A DNA stretch of 64,000 bases, taken from Streptosporangium sandarakinum (lineage in GTDB: Bacteria > Actinomycetota > Actinomycetes > Streptosporangiales > Streptosporangiaceae). The notes beneath the pieces are model-generated. The model was given only the letters and a program-made list of their open reading frames with translations. It was not told where the DNA came from and did no database searches. The stretch is from NCBI RefSeq assembly GCF_013409935.1, contig NZ_JACCCO010000001.1:3348001-3412000 (forward strand), given 5' to 3'. The position numbers and the translations under genes were made by a program. Below are positions 24,681 through 33,065 of this stretch, in pieces. The stretch's first letter is position 1, and the number at the start of each line of letters is the position of its first letter.

Positions 24681-25553
24681 ATGGGAGCCATGGCTGCTGG
24701 TGACGGCGACGGGTGGGCCCGATGCGACCTCGGCCACCGTCACTGGGGCCTGCACCACGCGGCCGGCCTGCTCGCCGTCCATCACGACGATGACGGGACG
24801 CCCCGGATCCTGATGCAGAAGCGCGCCGCGTGGAGCCACCAGGGCGGCACCTGGGCGCTGCCCGGCGGCGCCCTCGACAGCCACGAGGATCCCGTCCGGG
24901 GCGCGCTCCGCGAGGCTCGCGAGGAGGCCGGGCTGAACGGCGACGACCTCCGCGTCCAGGGCATATACCTCGACGACCACGGCGCCTGGTCCTTCGCGAC
25001 CGTCATCGCCGAGGCCGCCGGACTGCTGGAGGCGTTCCCCGCCAACCGCGAGAGCGTCGCGCTGCGCTGGTTCACCCCCGAGACGATCCCCTCCGGAAAC
25101 CTGCATCCCGGCTTCGCCGCGACCTGGCCCGTGATCAGCCTGGCGCTCGCCCCGCTCACGGTCGTCCTCGACGTCGCCAACATCGTCGGCGCCCGCGCCG
25201 AGCACGGCTGGTGGAGGGACCGCGCCGGGGCCGCCGCCAGGCTGGTCTCGGAGGTCGCCGCGCTCGGCACGTGCGGTGTGCGGGACGTGCCCGCGCCCCT
25301 GCCGGCCCTGGAACGATGGTTCCCCCGCTTCACCATGGTCGTCGAGGGGGCCGCCCGCGGCGTCGCGCCCGTTCCCGGGGTCTCGGTCGTCGCCGCCCCG
25401 GGGAGCGGCGACGACGCCGTCGTGCGGGCCGTACGGGAGGTTCCCGGCTGGCAGCGCGTCCTGGTCGTCACCGCCGATCGGGGGCTGCGCGAGCGCGTCA
25501 CCGCGGAGGGCGCCCTGGTCGCGGGCCCCCGGTGGCTGCTGTCCCAGCTCTGA
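24681..25553 (+). CDS. Nudix hydrolase fused to a NYN/YacP-like domain
   Basis: 290 residues. The Nudix box is complete (GGALDSHEDPVRGALREAREEAGL, about residues 63-86), giving pyrophosphohydrolase activity on a nucleoside-diphosphate-linked substrate. From about residue 155 a second domain starts VVLDVANIVGARAEHGWW and ends VVTADRGLRERVTAEGALVAGPRWLL. This is the acidic PIN-like pattern of NYN/YacP ribonucleases. The fusion suggests linked turnover of nucleotides and RNA ends. The first ATG is kept; a second at residue 4 is possible. Confidence 0.87.
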   Translation: MGAMAAGDGDGWARCDLGHRHWGLHHAAGLLAVHHDDDGTPRILMQKRAAWSHQGGTWALPGGALDSHEDPVRGALREAREEAGLNGDDLRVQGIYLDDHGAWSFATVIAEAAGLLEAFPANRESVALRWFTPETIPSGNLHPGFAATWPVISLALAPLTVVLDVANIVGARAEHGWWRDRAGAAARLVSEVAALGTCGVRDVPAPLPALERWFPRFTMVVEGAARGVAPVPGVSVVAAPGSGDDAVVRAVREVPGWQRVLVVTADRGLRERVTAEGALVAGPRWLLSQL

Positions 25554-25635
25554 ACAGGCTCTGAGCCGGCACGGCGCGGCCGGACACGCCGATGCCCCGA
25601 CCGGCGTACGGCGCGGCCGGACGCCGGTGGCGTGG

Positions 25636-26556
25636 TCAGGCGGGCCGGCCCGGTGGCGCCCCGGCCGGAGGCTGCAGGCCGGGCGGCGCCGTGATCCGTA
25701 CGGCGAACTCCCCGGCCGGAGGCCGCAGACCCGGAGGCGTCGCGATCCGTACGGCGAGCGCCGCGGCACCGCCCGGCACCCGCGGGGACAGATCGCCGGT
25801 GGCCTGGTGGAACAGCCAGTAGCTCACCGCCGCCACGACCGGGAAGAGCAGCCGGACGGGCGCCGGGACGTCGAGGACGAGCAGGCCGTCGTTGATCGAG
25901 TGCAGCGTCGCGGCGACCGTGAACGCGCAGGCGATGGTGACCGTGAAGACGACCCGCCCCGCGAGGTGCCAGACCTCGAAGGCGATCGCGCACACCATCC
26001 CGGTCCAGACGAGGTGCCCGAAGGGGGTGGTGAGCCCGCGGGTGAACAGCACCACGCCCGCCCCGACGGCGCTGTCCTTGTCGACGTTCTTCCAGGCGTA
26101 GGACATGGACTCCATGACGGCGAAGCCGGTCGCGCACGACAGGCCCAGCGCCACCCCGGCCGCCTTGGTGAGGTGGCGGCCGGTGAGTGCGAGCGCGAGG
26201 ATCGGGACGAGCTTGGCCGGCTCCTCGATCCAGCCGACCCGCAGGATGTCCAGGCTCGCGCCGTCGGGGATCAGAAGGGAGTCGAAGTATCCGCCGAGCA
26301 GCAGGGCGACGCCTCCCCCGAACAGGAACATTCCCACCAGCGTGACTCCCGGGACGCTGGTGCCGATTCCGGTCCGGTCGTGGACGGCGACGAGAAGGGC
26401 CATCGGTCCCGCGGCGGCGCCGTAGAAAAAGGCGGCGGGCCTGACCGCGTGGTTGCCGACCGCTTCCATCATGATGATGAGCGCGGCCGACAGGGCCGTC
26501 ATGGCGAGCCATGCCTTGAACCAACGGTGCCGGTAGAACCGCAAATGCTGTCGCAT
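25636..26556 (-). CDS. PrsW-type intramembrane metalloprotease
   Basis: 306 residues with eight or nine membrane helices. The three PrsW motifs are visible: EEPAKLVPI, FAVMESMSYAW and FGHLVWTG with a later TLHSINDGLLVLD. Family members (CAAX-protease superfamily) cut anti-sigma factors such as RsiW in the membrane. No anti-sigma gene is adjacent, so the substrate is unknown. A low-G+C promoter patch lies at 26557-26600. Confidence 0.9.
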   Translation of the reverse strand: MRQHLRFYRHRWFKAWLAMTALSAALIIMMEAVGNHAVRPAAFFYGAAAGPMALLVAVHDRTGIGTSVPGVTLVGMFLFGGGVALLLGGYFDSLLIPDGASLDILRVGWIEEPAKLVPILALALTGRHLTKAAGVALGLSCATGFAVMESMSYAWKNVDKDSAVGAGVVLFTRGLTTPFGHLVWTGMVCAIAFEVWHLAGRVVFTVTIACAFTVAATLHSINDGLLVLDVPAPVRLLFPVVAAVSYWLFHQATGDLSPRVPGGAAALAVRIATPPGLRPPAGEFAVRITAPPGLQPPAGAPPGRPA

Positions 26557-26608
26557 GTGAAGTAATTCCCCGAGGGGAATGTCCTAAATTCGGATGGTTA
26601 GTCCATTT

Positions 26609-27190
26609 TTAGGGAATCATGGACTGCGCCACGATGACCGCGCCGATCACCATGAAGACCACCGGCACGAGCCACCTGCCCGACCGCTCCACCAGGGCGA
26701 TGACCCTCCGGTGCGACCCGAGCCACGACGCCGCCGCGCACCAGACCGCCACCAGGGCCGCGAACACGGCGGCGGTGACGGCGACGGCGCCCGGTCCGAT
26801 CGTCCGGAACAGCGGGGTGTAGACCGAGATGTTGTCGGCGCCGTTGGCGATGGTCACCCCGGCGACCGCGAACGGGCCGGAGGCGACCGGTTCGGGGCCG
26901 CCGTCGTCACCGCCCTTCCTGAGCAGCCCGGCGAGTCCCCAGACCCCCATGCCGAACGGCACCAGCCCGAGCAGCCCCGCCCACCGGTCGGGCACCGCGG
27001 CGAGGCCGAGCGCCGCCACCGCGGAGACCGCGACCAGCGCGGCGATGCCGGCGTACTGGCCCGCGACGATGTGCCGGGGGCGGAGCGCGCCACCCGCCCG
27101 GGACGTCAGGAACAGCACCGTCAGGATGACGATGTCGTCGATGTTGGTCCCCGCGAAGACGGCCGCGGCCGTACCGATCGTCTCACCCAC
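26609..27190 (-). CDS. CadD/LysE-like cadmium resistance-type transporter
   Basis: About 193 residues from a GTG at 27190, chosen because GETIGTAAAVFAGTNIDDIVIL is the family N-terminus; an upstream ATG at 27223 would add 11 residues. Five to six helices, with the conserved acidic sites TNIDD in helix 1 and VTIANGADNISVY midway, match the CadD family of cation exporters. No metal regulator is adjacent, so specificity is not known. Confidence 0.85.
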   Translation of the reverse strand: MGETIGTAAAVFAGTNIDDIVILTVLFLTSRAGGALRPRHIVAGQYAGIAALVAVSAVAALGLAAVPDRWAGLLGLVPFGMGVWGLAGLLRKGGDDGGPEPVASGPFAVAGVTIANGADNISVYTPLFRTIGPGAVAVTAAVFAALVAVWCAAASWLGSHRRVIALVERSGRWLVPVVFMVIGAVIVAQSMIP

Positions 27191-27278
27191 CGGCGCATTA
27201 TCCGGCCCCCGCGCTCCGCGCACCGACCTGTTCGCCGGTTTCCGCCAGGTTTCCGGGACGGATGACCGGAACGGGAGG

Positions 27279-27484
27279 GCGTTCCCCGGGCAGGCGCCGG
27301 CTCAGGGATCTCCGCGGTGACCGAGGGCATCGGCGGTGGCGTTCCCCGGGCAGGCGCCGGCTCAGGGATCTCCGCGGTGACCGAGGGCATCGGCGGTGGC
27401 GTTCCCCGGGCAGGCGCCGGCTCAGGGATCTCCGCGGTGACCGAGGGCATCGGCGGTGGCGTTCCCCGGGCAGGTGCCGGCTCC
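27279..27484. repeat. 60-bp perfect tandem repeat, 3.4 copies
   Basis: The unit begins GCGTTCCCCGGGCAGGCGCC and recurs at 27279, 27339, 27399 and 27459 with virtually no divergence; the last copy is partial and has one change. Because 60 is divisible by 3, both strands carry open frames through it, but neither has a ribosome site or extends usefully. A very recent expansion is likely. Confidence 0.95.
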
Positions 27485-27657
27485 GGATGGAGCCGGCACC
27501 TGATGGAGCCGGCGGGACGGGACGGGACGGGACGGGATCGGGGCCGGCGGACCCGGCACGGTGACGGGAAGGAACCGGTGAGCGCCCATGGTCAGCCGCG
27601 GGCGCCGGGCGTTACGATCGCGTCCGTCCGCTTTCCCCGCCCCTCCGGAGACCTCAC

Positions 27658-28584
27658 GTGGGCTACCCGCCGCGGTACGGCCGGCCCTCGGACGAGACGG
27701 CCCGGGGACTGGCGGTGATCGCGCTCCTGGCGGTCGGCCTGGTCATCGGCGCCGTCGTCACCATGGTGACGGTGCTCGACCCGCCCGCCCCGATGCGGAG
27801 CGCCTCGGCCACCGCCGGGGCCGCGCACTCCGAGGAGGAGGTCCGCCGGAGCGTCCAGCCCGTTCTCGACGCCTACTCCAGCGGCTCCTACGGCGACTTC
27901 TGGGACCTGTGGAGCACCGACGCCAAGGGGCTGATCGGACGCGAGGACTACATCCGGCTGTTCCGGCTGTGCCCGCAGCCCACGGACGGCGCCACGTCCA
28001 CCGGCGCCCCGCCCGCCGATCCCTCCGCCGATCCCGCGTCCACCGGCCTGCCGTCCGGCGGCGCCGCGTTCACCATCGACTCCGTCACGGTCCACGGCGA
28101 CGACGCCACGGTCCAGGCGATCCGGTCCGGCACCGCGACGGGCTTCGGGTTCCGCTTCGAGGAGGGCTCGTGGCGGTACGCGCCGTCACCGGAGGAGCGG
28201 GAGGAGTACCGGACGAAGACGGCCGACCAGATCGCGCTGGAACGGCGGGGCGCGGGGCTGTGCGGCGCCACCGTACCGGACCCGGCGGATCCGGCGAACC
28301 CCTCCCCGGGCCCCGTACCCGGCTCCTCCCCGGACCCGGCGGACCCTTCTTCCGCACCTTCCTCGAACGGCCCCTCCCCGGGTCCGGCGGATCCGTCCGA
28401 GGGGCGGACCGGCCCGACCTCGGACCCGGCCGCGTCCACCCCGGCGTCCGGCGCCACCCCGGACGTCTTCACGCCGGCGCCCGACCCTTCTTCGCCACCG
28501 TCGGGCTCCGTTCGGGACCCGGAGCGGGATCCGGCCGCGCCGTCATCCGATCCCGCCTCCGCGCCGCCCGCGCAGGAGTCCTGA
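27658..28584 (+). CDS. Membrane-anchored protein with Pro/Ser/Asp-rich extracellular tail
   Basis: 308 residues starting GTG. A short cytosolic N-terminus, one helix (LAVIALLAVGLVIGAVVTMVTVL), and an extracellular domain of about 130 residues with EEEVRRSVQPVLDAYSSGSYGDFWDLW, a pattern like NTF2/SnoaL-type lipoprotein domains. The last 105 residues are low-complexity, with PADPS/PSPGPADPS motifs and no folded domain. It is probably a surface-exposed anchor or sensor. No close family is recognised. Confidence 0.7.
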   Translation: MGYPPRYGRPSDETARGLAVIALLAVGLVIGAVVTMVTVLDPPAPMRSASATAGAAHSEEEVRRSVQPVLDAYSSGSYGDFWDLWSTDAKGLIGREDYIRLFRLCPQPTDGATSTGAPPADPSADPASTGLPSGGAAFTIDSVTVHGDDATVQAIRSGTATGFGFRFEEGSWRYAPSPEEREEYRTKTADQIALERRGAGLCGATVPDPADPANPSPGPVPGSSPDPADPSSAPSSNGPSPGPADPSEGRTGPTSDPAASTPASGATPDVFTPAPDPSSPPSGSVRDPERDPAAPSSDPASAPPAQES

Positions 28585-28764
28585 CGCCCTGCCGGGGCGT
28601 CCGGCTCCGCCCTTTTTGTTCCGGTGGCCGGCCAACGGGCTGGAAGGAGGGTGCTGCCATCAGGAGATTTCACAGCTAATGTCAGATGTATGGCCCATCC
28701 CCTACCGGACTGGCGAAACGGCAAAAGCCCCGATACGCCAAAACCCGACGACCAGGATGTAACC

Positions 28765-29112
28765 ATGCAGGAGTCGCAGCCCGTTCCCCTGTGGCTGGCA
28801 CATCTTCACCACAGAAAGGTGCAACAAAGAGTAATTCCCCCAGACCCCGACACCTCTATCACGATAGAGCTGGATAAAGCAGCCTATGAGGCGCTTTCTC
28901 ATAAAGCACGAGCGACCGGCAGCAGGATCTCGGACGTGGTCAACGCCGCCCTGCAGCGCGAGATCGGCAACAAGCCGCAGGTGATCACGCTGATGCAGCG
29001 CTGGAACCTCCACCGCGATGACCTCGACCGGGCCGCCGACGCCCTCGATGTCGAGCAGCTGACCGAGACCGAGTGGGGACAGATCGGTATCCGGCGAGTA
29101 CGGAGGAGCTGA
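28765..29112 (+). CDS. Ribbon-helix-helix-like antitoxin of a PIN module
   Basis: 115 residues from the ATG at 28765; the frame is open from 28624, but the extension is unlike the family. The middle (SITIELDKAAYEALSHKARATGSRISDVVNAALQREI) fits a MetJ/Arc ribbon-helix-helix DNA-binding domain. The C-terminal 50 residues (WNLHRDDLDRAADALDVEQLTETEW) would wrap the toxin. It ends 2 bp before the toxin gene, and the toxin ribosome site GGAGGAG lies within its last codons, so the genes are coupled. Such antitoxins repress their own promoter. Confidence 0.75.
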   Translation: MQESQPVPLWLAHLHHRKVQQRVIPPDPDTSITIELDKAAYEALSHKARATGSRISDVVNAALQREIGNKPQVITLMQRWNLHRDDLDRAADALDVEQLTETEWGQIGIRRVRRS

Positions 29113-29114
29113 TC

Positions 29115-29501
29115 ATGCTGCCTGGACGCGTCCTCGACGTCAGCGCCCTGATCGACATCGCGGTGGCGAAGACCGAGTACTCGCGGAGCATCGCCGCCAT
29201 GTGCCTGTTCCGCGGCGGCGGGATATGCATCCCCGCCACCAGCCTCGCGGCCGTGCTGTCGATCTCCCCGATATCCACCCAGGTCGAGTTGTTCGAGCTG
29301 GTCACGACGCCCGGCGTGGTGGTCGACGACTTCACCTACGGGAAGGTGGGCGACATCGCGGAGATCCTCGACGGTTCGCGGGACATCACCGCCGGACACG
29401 CCGTCTGGTGCGCCCGGAACACCAAGTGGCCCATCCTGACCGACCGCGGCGGGGAGCTCTCCCAGTACGACCAGCACATCGCGATCGACCCCCTGCCCTG
29501 A
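29115..29501 (+). CDS. PIN-domain-like toxin
   Basis: 128 residues. LDVSALIDIAVAKTEYSRSI carries the first conserved Asp, CIPATSLAAVLSI follows, and AGHAVWCARNTKWPILTDRG supplies the later acid. This spacing fits a VapC-like ribonuclease fold, though the second acidic residue is not obvious. Coupling to the upstream antitoxin supports a type II toxin-antitoxin pair. The target would be tRNA or rRNA if active. Confidence 0.7.
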   Translation: MLPGRVLDVSALIDIAVAKTEYSRSIAAMCLFRGGGICIPATSLAAVLSISPISTQVELFELVTTPGVVVDDFTYGKVGDIAEILDGSRDITAGHAVWCARNTKWPILTDRGGELSQYDQHIAIDPLP

Positions 29502-29794
29502 GGCGGGTACGGCACGGCACCGGCGTCACCGGCACCCCTCCGCCGTGCCGCCGCCGAGGCTCCGGCGTTCCCAACGCGTCACACGTCCCGCGCTCCCGGT
29601 ACGGCCTCACCGAGGCGCTCAGGAAACCCCGGAACAAACGCCGACTCCACCGGACCCCGCCCGCGCGGCTCCGGCCACGGACCCGCGGCCCTGACGTGCC
29701 TCCGGACGACCGATCGGCGGGCGTCATCCGGACCCGCCGGCATGATGTCCGGACGACGCCGTCCACCGGGAAGACGGCGAGGAGGAGGCGCCGC

Positions 29795-30277
29795 GTGACC
29801 GGATCCGACGCGATGATGGCCAGGATCGGTCAGGGGATCGAGCTGGGCCACCGCGGTGAGCGCGAAGCGGCCCGCCTGCTGTTCTCCGGCCTGTGGGATG
29901 AGATCGGCGCGAGCGGCGATCCCATGCACCGATGCGCCCTCGCCCACTCGATGGCCGACGTCCAGGACGACGTGCGCGAGGAACTGCTCTGGGATCTGCG
30001 CGCCCTGGAGGCCGCGGAGCTGATCACCGACGAACGGGCGCGCCAGGCCGGTGTCATCGGATCCGCGAGTGGCCTCTACCCTTCCCTGCATCTCAACCTG
30101 GCCGACGCCTACCACCGGCTCGGCGACCTCGGCCGTGCCCGCGACCACCTCGCTCGCGGCCGCGCCGCCGTGGGCGCACTCGGTGACGACGGCTACGGCC
30201 AGATGATCAGGCGGGGCCTCGACCGCCTCGCCGACCGCCTGGCGGCATCCGCCCCGGTTGAGCCGCCGCGGCGGTGA
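29795..30277 (+). CDS. Helical-repeat (TPR-like) protein
   Basis: 160 residues from the GTG at 29795, placed 6 bp after the strong site GAGGAGGAGG. The sequence is all-helical, with TPR-like pairs (YPSLHLNLADAYHRLGDLGRARDHLARGRAAV). Relatives are common small cytosolic proteins of actinomycetes with no assigned activity. The 293 bp before it (29502-29794) carry no gene. Confidence 0.72.
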   Translation: MTGSDAMMARIGQGIELGHRGEREAARLLFSGLWDEIGASGDPMHRCALAHSMADVQDDVREELLWDLRALEAAELITDERARQAGVIGSASGLYPSLHLNLADAYHRLGDLGRARDHLARGRAAVGALGDDGYGQMIRRGLDRLADRLAASAPVEPPRR

Positions 30278-30361
30278 CGCCGGACGGCGGAGCCGTACGC
30301 TCTGGGACCGCCGGCGCGCCGCGGCTCGCGCATCGCGGACGGGGACCGGCGCCGGAGCGGG

Positions 30362-31309
30362 TCACCCGTCGAGGACGCCACGGCGACGCGACCGCAGTCC
30401 GATGCCCGCGGCGAGGGTCAGCAGGAAACCGGCCACCACGAACGTCCGCGCGTCGGGGCCGGCCTCACCGCCGCCTCCGGTCGCGGCCGCTCCGAACGGG
30501 GTCTCGTTCACCCCTCCGACCTGCTCCACCGCTTCCTCGGCCACGACCGCCGGTTCCGGGGCCCCCGGGCCGGAGTCCGCCGACTGGTCGACCGTGGTGA
30601 CCGTGACGGTGGGGGTCGGTTCGGGCGTCGGGTCCGGTGTCGGATCCAGGGTCGGGGAGACCGGGGCGGAGTCGGTCGGATCCGGAGTCGAAGTCGGGTC
30701 GGCCGGCTGCCCGTTCTCTGAGGCGACGGGGAGGGAGTAGGTCTTCAGGGCGCCGGTGTTCAGCACGTCGCACTTGATGAACGGGCTGTTGGACGCGGTC
30801 CCGAAGTTGACGGCTCCCGGCTTCACCGTCGCGGTGCCCGCGTTCCTCGGAGTGGTCCTCAGGGAGACCCATCCCTCCGGCAGTTGGAGGGCCTGGCCCG
30901 CCCTGAGCGTGGCGAGGTCATTCGTCCCGGTGGCGGAGGTGAAGTTCTCGATCCCGCTGATGGAGGCGTACGCGTACAGCTTGGTCCCGGCGGGCAGCCC
31001 CACGTCGGGCACCCTCAGCACGCCGGCTTCGTCGGCGTAGGTTCCGCGCCACCGGATGATCGTCTGCACGTTCACCTTGGCGCCGGACGGCATCTCCATC
31101 TCGACCCTGATCCTGACGTCCTGCTTCTCACGGCTGGCGGCCACTTCACACCGGTATTCGACGACGTCGGTGGCGAGAACCGTGGCCTGCCGTACTTCGG
31201 AGACCGTCTGCCGCGCCTCGGAGGCCGCGGCGTGCGCCGGTGGACAGAGCAGGACCAGGCCGCCGGCCACGGCGACGGCGACGGCCGAAAGAGCGGGACG
31301 GATGCGCAA
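30362..31309 (-). CDS. Secreted wall- or membrane-anchored protein with Pro/Thr-rich stalk
   Basis: 315 residues from a TTG at 31309, supported by AGGAG six bases upstream; no ATG or GTG fits. The signal peptide core is ALSAVAVAVAGGLVLLC with cleavage near AHA. A 170-residue beta-rich domain has one Cys pair. A stalk of PTPDPTPEPTPTVTVTTVD type follows. The C-terminus has a membrane helix FVVAGFLLTLAAGIGL followed by RSRRRG, as in sortase substrates, but no LPxTG precedes it. It is likely anchored through the helix. The ligand is unknown. Confidence 0.75.
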   Translation of the reverse strand: MRIRPALSAVAVAVAGGLVLLCPPAHAAASEARQTVSEVRQATVLATDVVEYRCEVAASREKQDVRIRVEMEMPSGAKVNVQTIIRWRGTYADEAGVLRVPDVGLPAGTKLYAYASISGIENFTSATGTNDLATLRAGQALQLPEGWVSLRTTPRNAGTATVKPGAVNFGTASNSPFIKCDVLNTGALKTYSLPVASENGQPADPTSTPDPTDSAPVSPTLDPTPDPTPEPTPTVTVTTVDQSADSGPGAPEPAVVAEEAVEQVGGVNETPFGAAATGGGGEAGPDARTFVVAGFLLTLAAGIGLRSRRRGVLDG

Positions 31310-31721
31310 GACATCTCCTGTCGTGACAGAGGGGCACAGGAGAGACGAGGCATGAGGACGTCCGGTTGACAGCTCCGAGCCCTTTTCATCCCACTGATAT
31401 CTGCAGAGAAGTCTGAAAGATCCTTCGGGTGATCGTCCACCGGAACGCCGGAAGTAACTCCCGCGGCGGACCCGCTGTCCCCTGCGGGGGGAACGACCCG
31501 ATAAGGCGGCGCTGGACACCATGTGACCCGTCCGCGACGGCCCTTTCCGGCGCTCGCGGGCGGCACAGGGGGCTGAATCGGTGGCGGGAACGGGGATGGC
31601 GCACCGCCGATCGCGCGTGCCGGGTTCCCACGTCCCGCGACGATGGCGCGGAACGTGGGGGGGCCGGGCGCCCTCCGTCGTGCGCCGAACGACGACAGAC
31701 CACCGAGCAAGAGGACATGAG

Positions 31722-31982
31722 ATGCCCATGAAGGCTCTGCCCACCGCGATGGTGGCGGCCGCACTGACCGCCCTGACCGTGCTTCCCGCGGTCCCCGCAG
31801 CGGCGGCCGCCACCGCGGAGGTGACGATCCGCGTCGAGCGCTCGTACACCGAGACCGTGCAGGAATGGCGTGGCATCCCCTTCACCTGCCCGACCGACCA
31901 GGTGCTGACCGGCCGCTCGCACACCGGTGACGAGAACGGCTCCACCTCCTACCGGTACTCCCTGGTCACGCTCGAAGGCTGA
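31722..31982 (+). CDS. Small secreted protein
   Basis: 86 residues; ATG 31722 and a second ATG at 31728 are both possible after GAGGACATGA. The signal peptide (MKALPTAMVAAALTALTVLP, then AAAAA) leaves a mature domain of about 55 residues with one Cys, WRGIPFTCPTDQVLTGRSHTGDENGSTSYRYS. The mature sequence resembles short beta-structured secreted proteins of actinomycetes with unknown roles. It is followed by a strong terminator. Confidence 0.7.
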   Translation: MPMKALPTAMVAAALTALTVLPAVPAAAAATAEVTIRVERSYTETVQEWRGIPFTCPTDQVLTGRSHTGDENGSTSYRYSLVTLEG

Positions 31983-32065
31983 GCGCTTCCGTCCGCCCGC
32001 CCCGGAACCACCTCCCGCGGACTGATCCGCCGAGCCGGGGCGGCCGTACGGCCCGCCGCACGCCG

Positions 32066-32099
32066 CCGGACCCCGCCGCGTGGACGCGGCGGGGTCCGG
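32066..32099. terminator. Perfect 15-bp stem terminator
   Basis: CCGGACCCCGCCGCG (32066-32080) pairs perfectly with CGCGGCGGGGTCCGG (32085-32099) around a TGGA tetraloop. It lies 83 bp after the small secreted protein gene. Confidence 0.85.
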
Positions 32100-32183
32100 A
32101 CCGCGTCCTGTTCCCGCCGGTGAGGTGACGGCCACGGCGCCTGCCCGTATCGTCCGGTGTGAACGGCGGAGGAGCTGATCTCG

Positions 32184-32483
32184 ATGGGCCTTGGCGCGGC
32201 ACAGTGGATCCTGTTGGGAGCCGGATGCCTCAACGTCGCACTGGGGGTCCACTCGCTGGTGACCGGCCGGCTCCCCCGCCTGCTCTTCCGCCGGCACGCC
32301 GGCCTCGACCCTCGCTGTTACGGGCGGGGGCAACTGCTGATGTCGGTCTTCCCGTTCGCCCTCGGGCCGAGCATGGGGCTGGTGGAAATGTCGTACGAGC
32401 TGTCGGTCGCGGTGATCCTCGTGGGGCTCGGGGTTTTCCTGGTGGGGACATGGCTGACGTGGCCGGGGGACCGGATCCCGTAG
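32184..32483 (+). CDS. Small membrane protein with three helices
   Basis: 99 residues after GGAGGAGCTGATCTCG. Helices are visible at QWILLGAGCLNVALGVHSLV, QLLMSVFPFALGPSMGLV and SVAVILVGLGVFLVGTWL. No motif identifies a function. It stands alone between two terminators. Confidence 0.6.
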   Translation: MGLGAAQWILLGAGCLNVALGVHSLVTGRLPRLLFRRHAGLDPRCYGRGQLLMSVFPFALGPSMGLVEMSYELSVAVILVGLGVFLVGTWLTWPGDRIP

Positions 32484-32669
32484 CCCCTGGCCCCCGGAAG
32501 GAACCGCGGCGCTCGATGCTCATCGGGAGACCCGTCCACCGGCGGCACCGGACGGCCTGATCGGTCCTGCGCCGGGCGAGAACCACCGCCATCGGCCGAA
32601 GCCGGGAGCCACGGGAGTCGGGAGCCGGCCAGGACCCGACCTGGCTGCCCGCTCCAGCGGTGGACGCGG

Positions 32670-32919
32670 CAAATGGGTGGATCGCTGGCGCTTTCCGGAG
32701 GCGCCGCCCTACGAGGGGGCCCACACCGACACGGTGCCGCACCTGACCGTCGGGCACGACGCCCCCGGGCACGTCCTCGACCGGGCCGCCCGGACCGTCT
32801 CCGCGCACCTGCCGATCCCGGCCGCGGTCGAGAACGTCCTGCTCATCAGCGGCTCGCAGGAGCCCGGCTCCTGGCGCACCGTCGCCACGTTCCCGCTGGG
32901 GCCACGGCCGACCGGGTGA
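32670..32919 (+). pseudogene. 2'-5' RNA ligase-like C-terminal fragment
   Basis: About 80 residues match the end of the 2'-5' RNA ligase/cyclic phosphodiesterase family: WRFPEAPPYEGAHTDTVPHLTVG, with HLT as the second catalytic HxT/S motif, and GSWRTVATFPLG at the end. The first half with the other HxT motif is absent upstream, so the gene is truncated and inactive. A GTG at 32677 could start an 80-residue product. Confidence 0.6.
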
Positions 32920-32937
32920 CCGGGTGACCGGGTACGA

Positions 32938-32970
32938 AGGCTCCGCGCGTGGGCGGGCCGTGCGGAGCCT
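32938..32970. terminator. Terminator after the PTS operon
   Basis: AGGCTCCGC (32938-32946) pairs with GCGGAGCCT (32962-32970). It is placed to end the minus-strand PTS transcript 96 bp after ptsI. Bases 32971-33065 hold short CACCGTCACGACGGTC-type repeats and no gene. Confidence 0.6.
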
Positions 32971-33065
32971 CCCGAGCGGTCACGCCGGTCCACCCGCGGT
33001 GACCGCCCGCCGTCACGACGGTTCGTCCACCGTCACCATGGTCAGCCCGCGGTGACCGTTCACCG

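Noticed and set aside
27279..27484. CRISPR array
   Set aside because: The 60-bp units are directly abutting identical repeats with no variable spacers, and no cas genes are nearby.
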